Shown one piece after another: positions 63,901 through 64,000 of a DNA stretch of 64,000 nt. The translations under genes were made by a program, and so were the position numbers. The stretch lies in assembly GCF_900095865.1 (NCBI RefSeq), contig NZ_FMIZ01000007.1:1052530-1116529 (forward strand), in the 5' to 3' direction. Every line of letters begins with the position of its first letter. Position 1 is the stretch's first letter. The DNA is from Massilioclostridium coli (lineage in GTDB: Bacteria > Bacillota > Clostridia > Oscillospirales > Ruminococcaceae). The notes below the pieces were generated by a model that saw only the letters and a list, made by a program, of their open reading frames with translations, was not told the DNA's origin and ran no database searches.

Positions 63901-64000
63901 TTGGTATCGACCATAATATTGTTCTGTTTCAGTTCAAAGGAGAACTCTCCCGCTTTTAATTCACGGCCTTCCAGGTTTTTCATCGCACCCAGGGTAACGC
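60966..64000 (-). CDS. Sortase-anchored fibre/pilin protein with Spy0128-type isopeptide repeats (5' end outside window)
   Basis: C-terminal 1010 or so residues, open to the right edge. Eight repeats of about 105-120 residues start at residues near 1, 114, 241, 355, 478, 603, 725 and 842 (counted from the Met at 63983). Each has K-x-L-x-GR-(D/N)-(L/M)-x-x-GEF, AG-(T/S)-Y-x-YT-(I/L/V), a Glu after it, VTVTVTDD, and F-x-N-x-Y, the Lys/Asn/Glu set for intramolecular isopeptide bonds (TIGR03786/Spy0128 type). Then a Pro-rich linker, sorting motif PPKTGD (967-972), a hydrophobic helix and KKSRKKR. Surface adhesin or pilus-like stalk. No true start is visible. Confidence 0.92.
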   Translation of the reverse strand, partial: VTLGAMKNLEGRELKAGEFSFELKQNNIMVDTKTNAGTGAIQFAPIEFTTAGVYTYTIVETTGSLGGIAYDPAVYTVTVTVTDDLQGHLNAVASYQKDGVDVTSIQFNNSYKAAPTDVVLNATKVLEGRGLNAGEFTFLLKDNSGDVISQVTNQANGNVAFDSIHYDQAGTYYYTIEELPGSLGGVRYDKTVYDVTVTVTDTKDGKLQPSVAYTNQGVAVVGNPVFTNQYKADPVTIGEATSNALQGSKVLTGRDLQNGEFTFELVAVTQNAPMPASNTAVNRQDGSFVFGDITYHEAGSYVYTIKEVAGDKGGISYDAASFTATVTVIDDGSGQLKAEVAYSEQPVFHNTYTAAASDGITIDATKVLNGRDMTAGEFEFVLTGQDGNTMTVNNTAAANGQPGKVTFGPITYDKAGTYIYTLTEKANGLGGVTYDSASYTVTVTVTDDNLGKLHAAVAYSKDGQEVSTPQFTNTYSAGTTNMTFHANKLLNGRDLKDQEFSFSLKGEDGTLIQQVKNNQAGAVEFSPITYDKAGTYIYTVTEDNGSLGGVAYDTAVYTVTVTVTDDLQGHLSAAASYQKDGQNTTGIQFTNTYTAKPVTIGGTTSTLLDGSKTLDGRNLNAGEFEFALAPVTDNAPMPSEAVVKNVAGGMFSFGEITYTEAGTYTYTVVENNNDLGGVTYDNTVYTVTVTVTDDGNGNLIAAVAYSKDNQPVEHMVFHNQYTAAGTQATIHANKALDGRDMKAGEFTFLLTDQSGKVVGKAINTATGTVLFDPISYNTAGTYTYTLTEQDNGLGGITYDTSVYTVTVTVTDDGNGQLHAAVSYAKDGKAVDQVQFNNLYTTDSVTASISADKVLSGRDMQTGEFSFLLKDEDGNIIGKATNAADGFIQFNGIEYTQPGTYFYTLSEQFGNAEGMSYDATVYTVVVIVTDDGEGHLVATIKYLGGSKPVFYNTYTEPVAPPEPVPPVVNPDEPPKTGDDGLSIWLMLLALSTLGLAAFMKKSRKKRGSHNG
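61140..64000 (-). repeat. Tandem isopeptide-domain repeats, eight units in view
   Basis: Units of about 320-370 bases with strongly similar codons at VTVTVTDD and GR-D-x-x-GEF. Units 3 and 6 share an extended variant containing NAPMP and preceded by PVTIG-x-x-TS, so the array has a period of three. Units 1 and 5 share DDLQGHL and ASYQKDG. Confidence 0.9.

Noticed and set aside
61140-64000. CRISPR-like or satellite repeat at the right end
   Set aside because: The repeat is in frame, about 340 bases long, and encodes isopeptide domains, so it is a protein repeat.

Overview
The window reads as one contiguous piece of a low-to-moderate G+C Bacillota chromosome, most likely class Clostridia (an Oscillospirales/Ruminococcaceae-like gut anaerobe). 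This is inferred from the [FeFe]-hydrogenase maturases HydEGF, the tepA-ylzJ-(uppP)-ftsK/spoIIIE order, the ylmE-sepF-ylmH-divIVA-ileS-lspA-rluD tail of the division cluster, miaB-ymcA/ylbF-mutS-mutL-miaA, the TIGR03960/DUF2344 pair, an undivided PyrB with a PyrI-type zinc ribbon, and frequent TTG starts with strong AGGAGG-type ribosome sites. I see no rRNA, tRNA, IS element, CRISPR array, prophage or origin.

Layout. 0-2.2 kb: phoH-ybeY-dgkA (minus). 3-5.5 kb: a small membrane protein, then pyrB-flavoprotein-thioredoxin. 5.9-11.4 kb: MATE pump, hotdog thioesterase, two-component system with a likely autoregulatory direct-repeat site, and a TIGR04076-like protein. 11.4-18.9 kb: minus-strand block tepA-ylzJ-uppP-ftsK-YgiQ-MBL hydrolase-DUF3006. 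19-24.8 kb: the radical SAM pair, small membrane proteins, NTF2-like protein, DedA, and an sdpRI autorepressor/immunity pair with a 28-bp perfect palindrome at its promoter. 25.1-29.1 kb: TM1266-hydE-hydG-hydF. 29.2-32.4 kb: a decaying accessory region with a twice-frameshifted cupin gene and a row of small immunity-like genes. Three of these genes follow directly on broken C-terminal ends of what look like polymorphic toxins. 32.5-36.8 kb: a 1454-residue secreted, wall-anchored GH127-like glycosidase. 37.4-41.8 kb: a BceRS-BceAB-type peptide-antibiotic sensing and detoxification module. 41.9-59.4 kb: housekeeping minus-strand operons (PopT-type lipid carrier flippase, HAD phosphatase, rluD, lspA, ileS, divIVA, ylmH, sepF, yggS, HlyD-like, miaA, mutL, mutS, ymcA/ylbF-like, miaB). 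59.8-60.6 kb: a broken metallophosphoesterase. 61-64 kb: the C-terminal part of a sortase-anchored fibre made of about eight Spy0128-type isopeptide-domain repeats, running off the right edge.

How the genes fit together. Several loci serve the undecaprenyl-phosphate carrier (dgkA-type kinase, uppP, DedA, DUF368/PopT), and a Bce-type module that usually protects this lipid cycle sits beside PopT. The most notable region is 29.8-32.4 kb. It looks like an immunity-gene array whose toxin modules have decayed: each relic stops just before, or overlaps, the start of an immunity-like gene, and two near-identical terminators with compensatory stem changes punctuate the array. I read the relic peptides by hand from the minus strand; their assignment to toxin families is inference.
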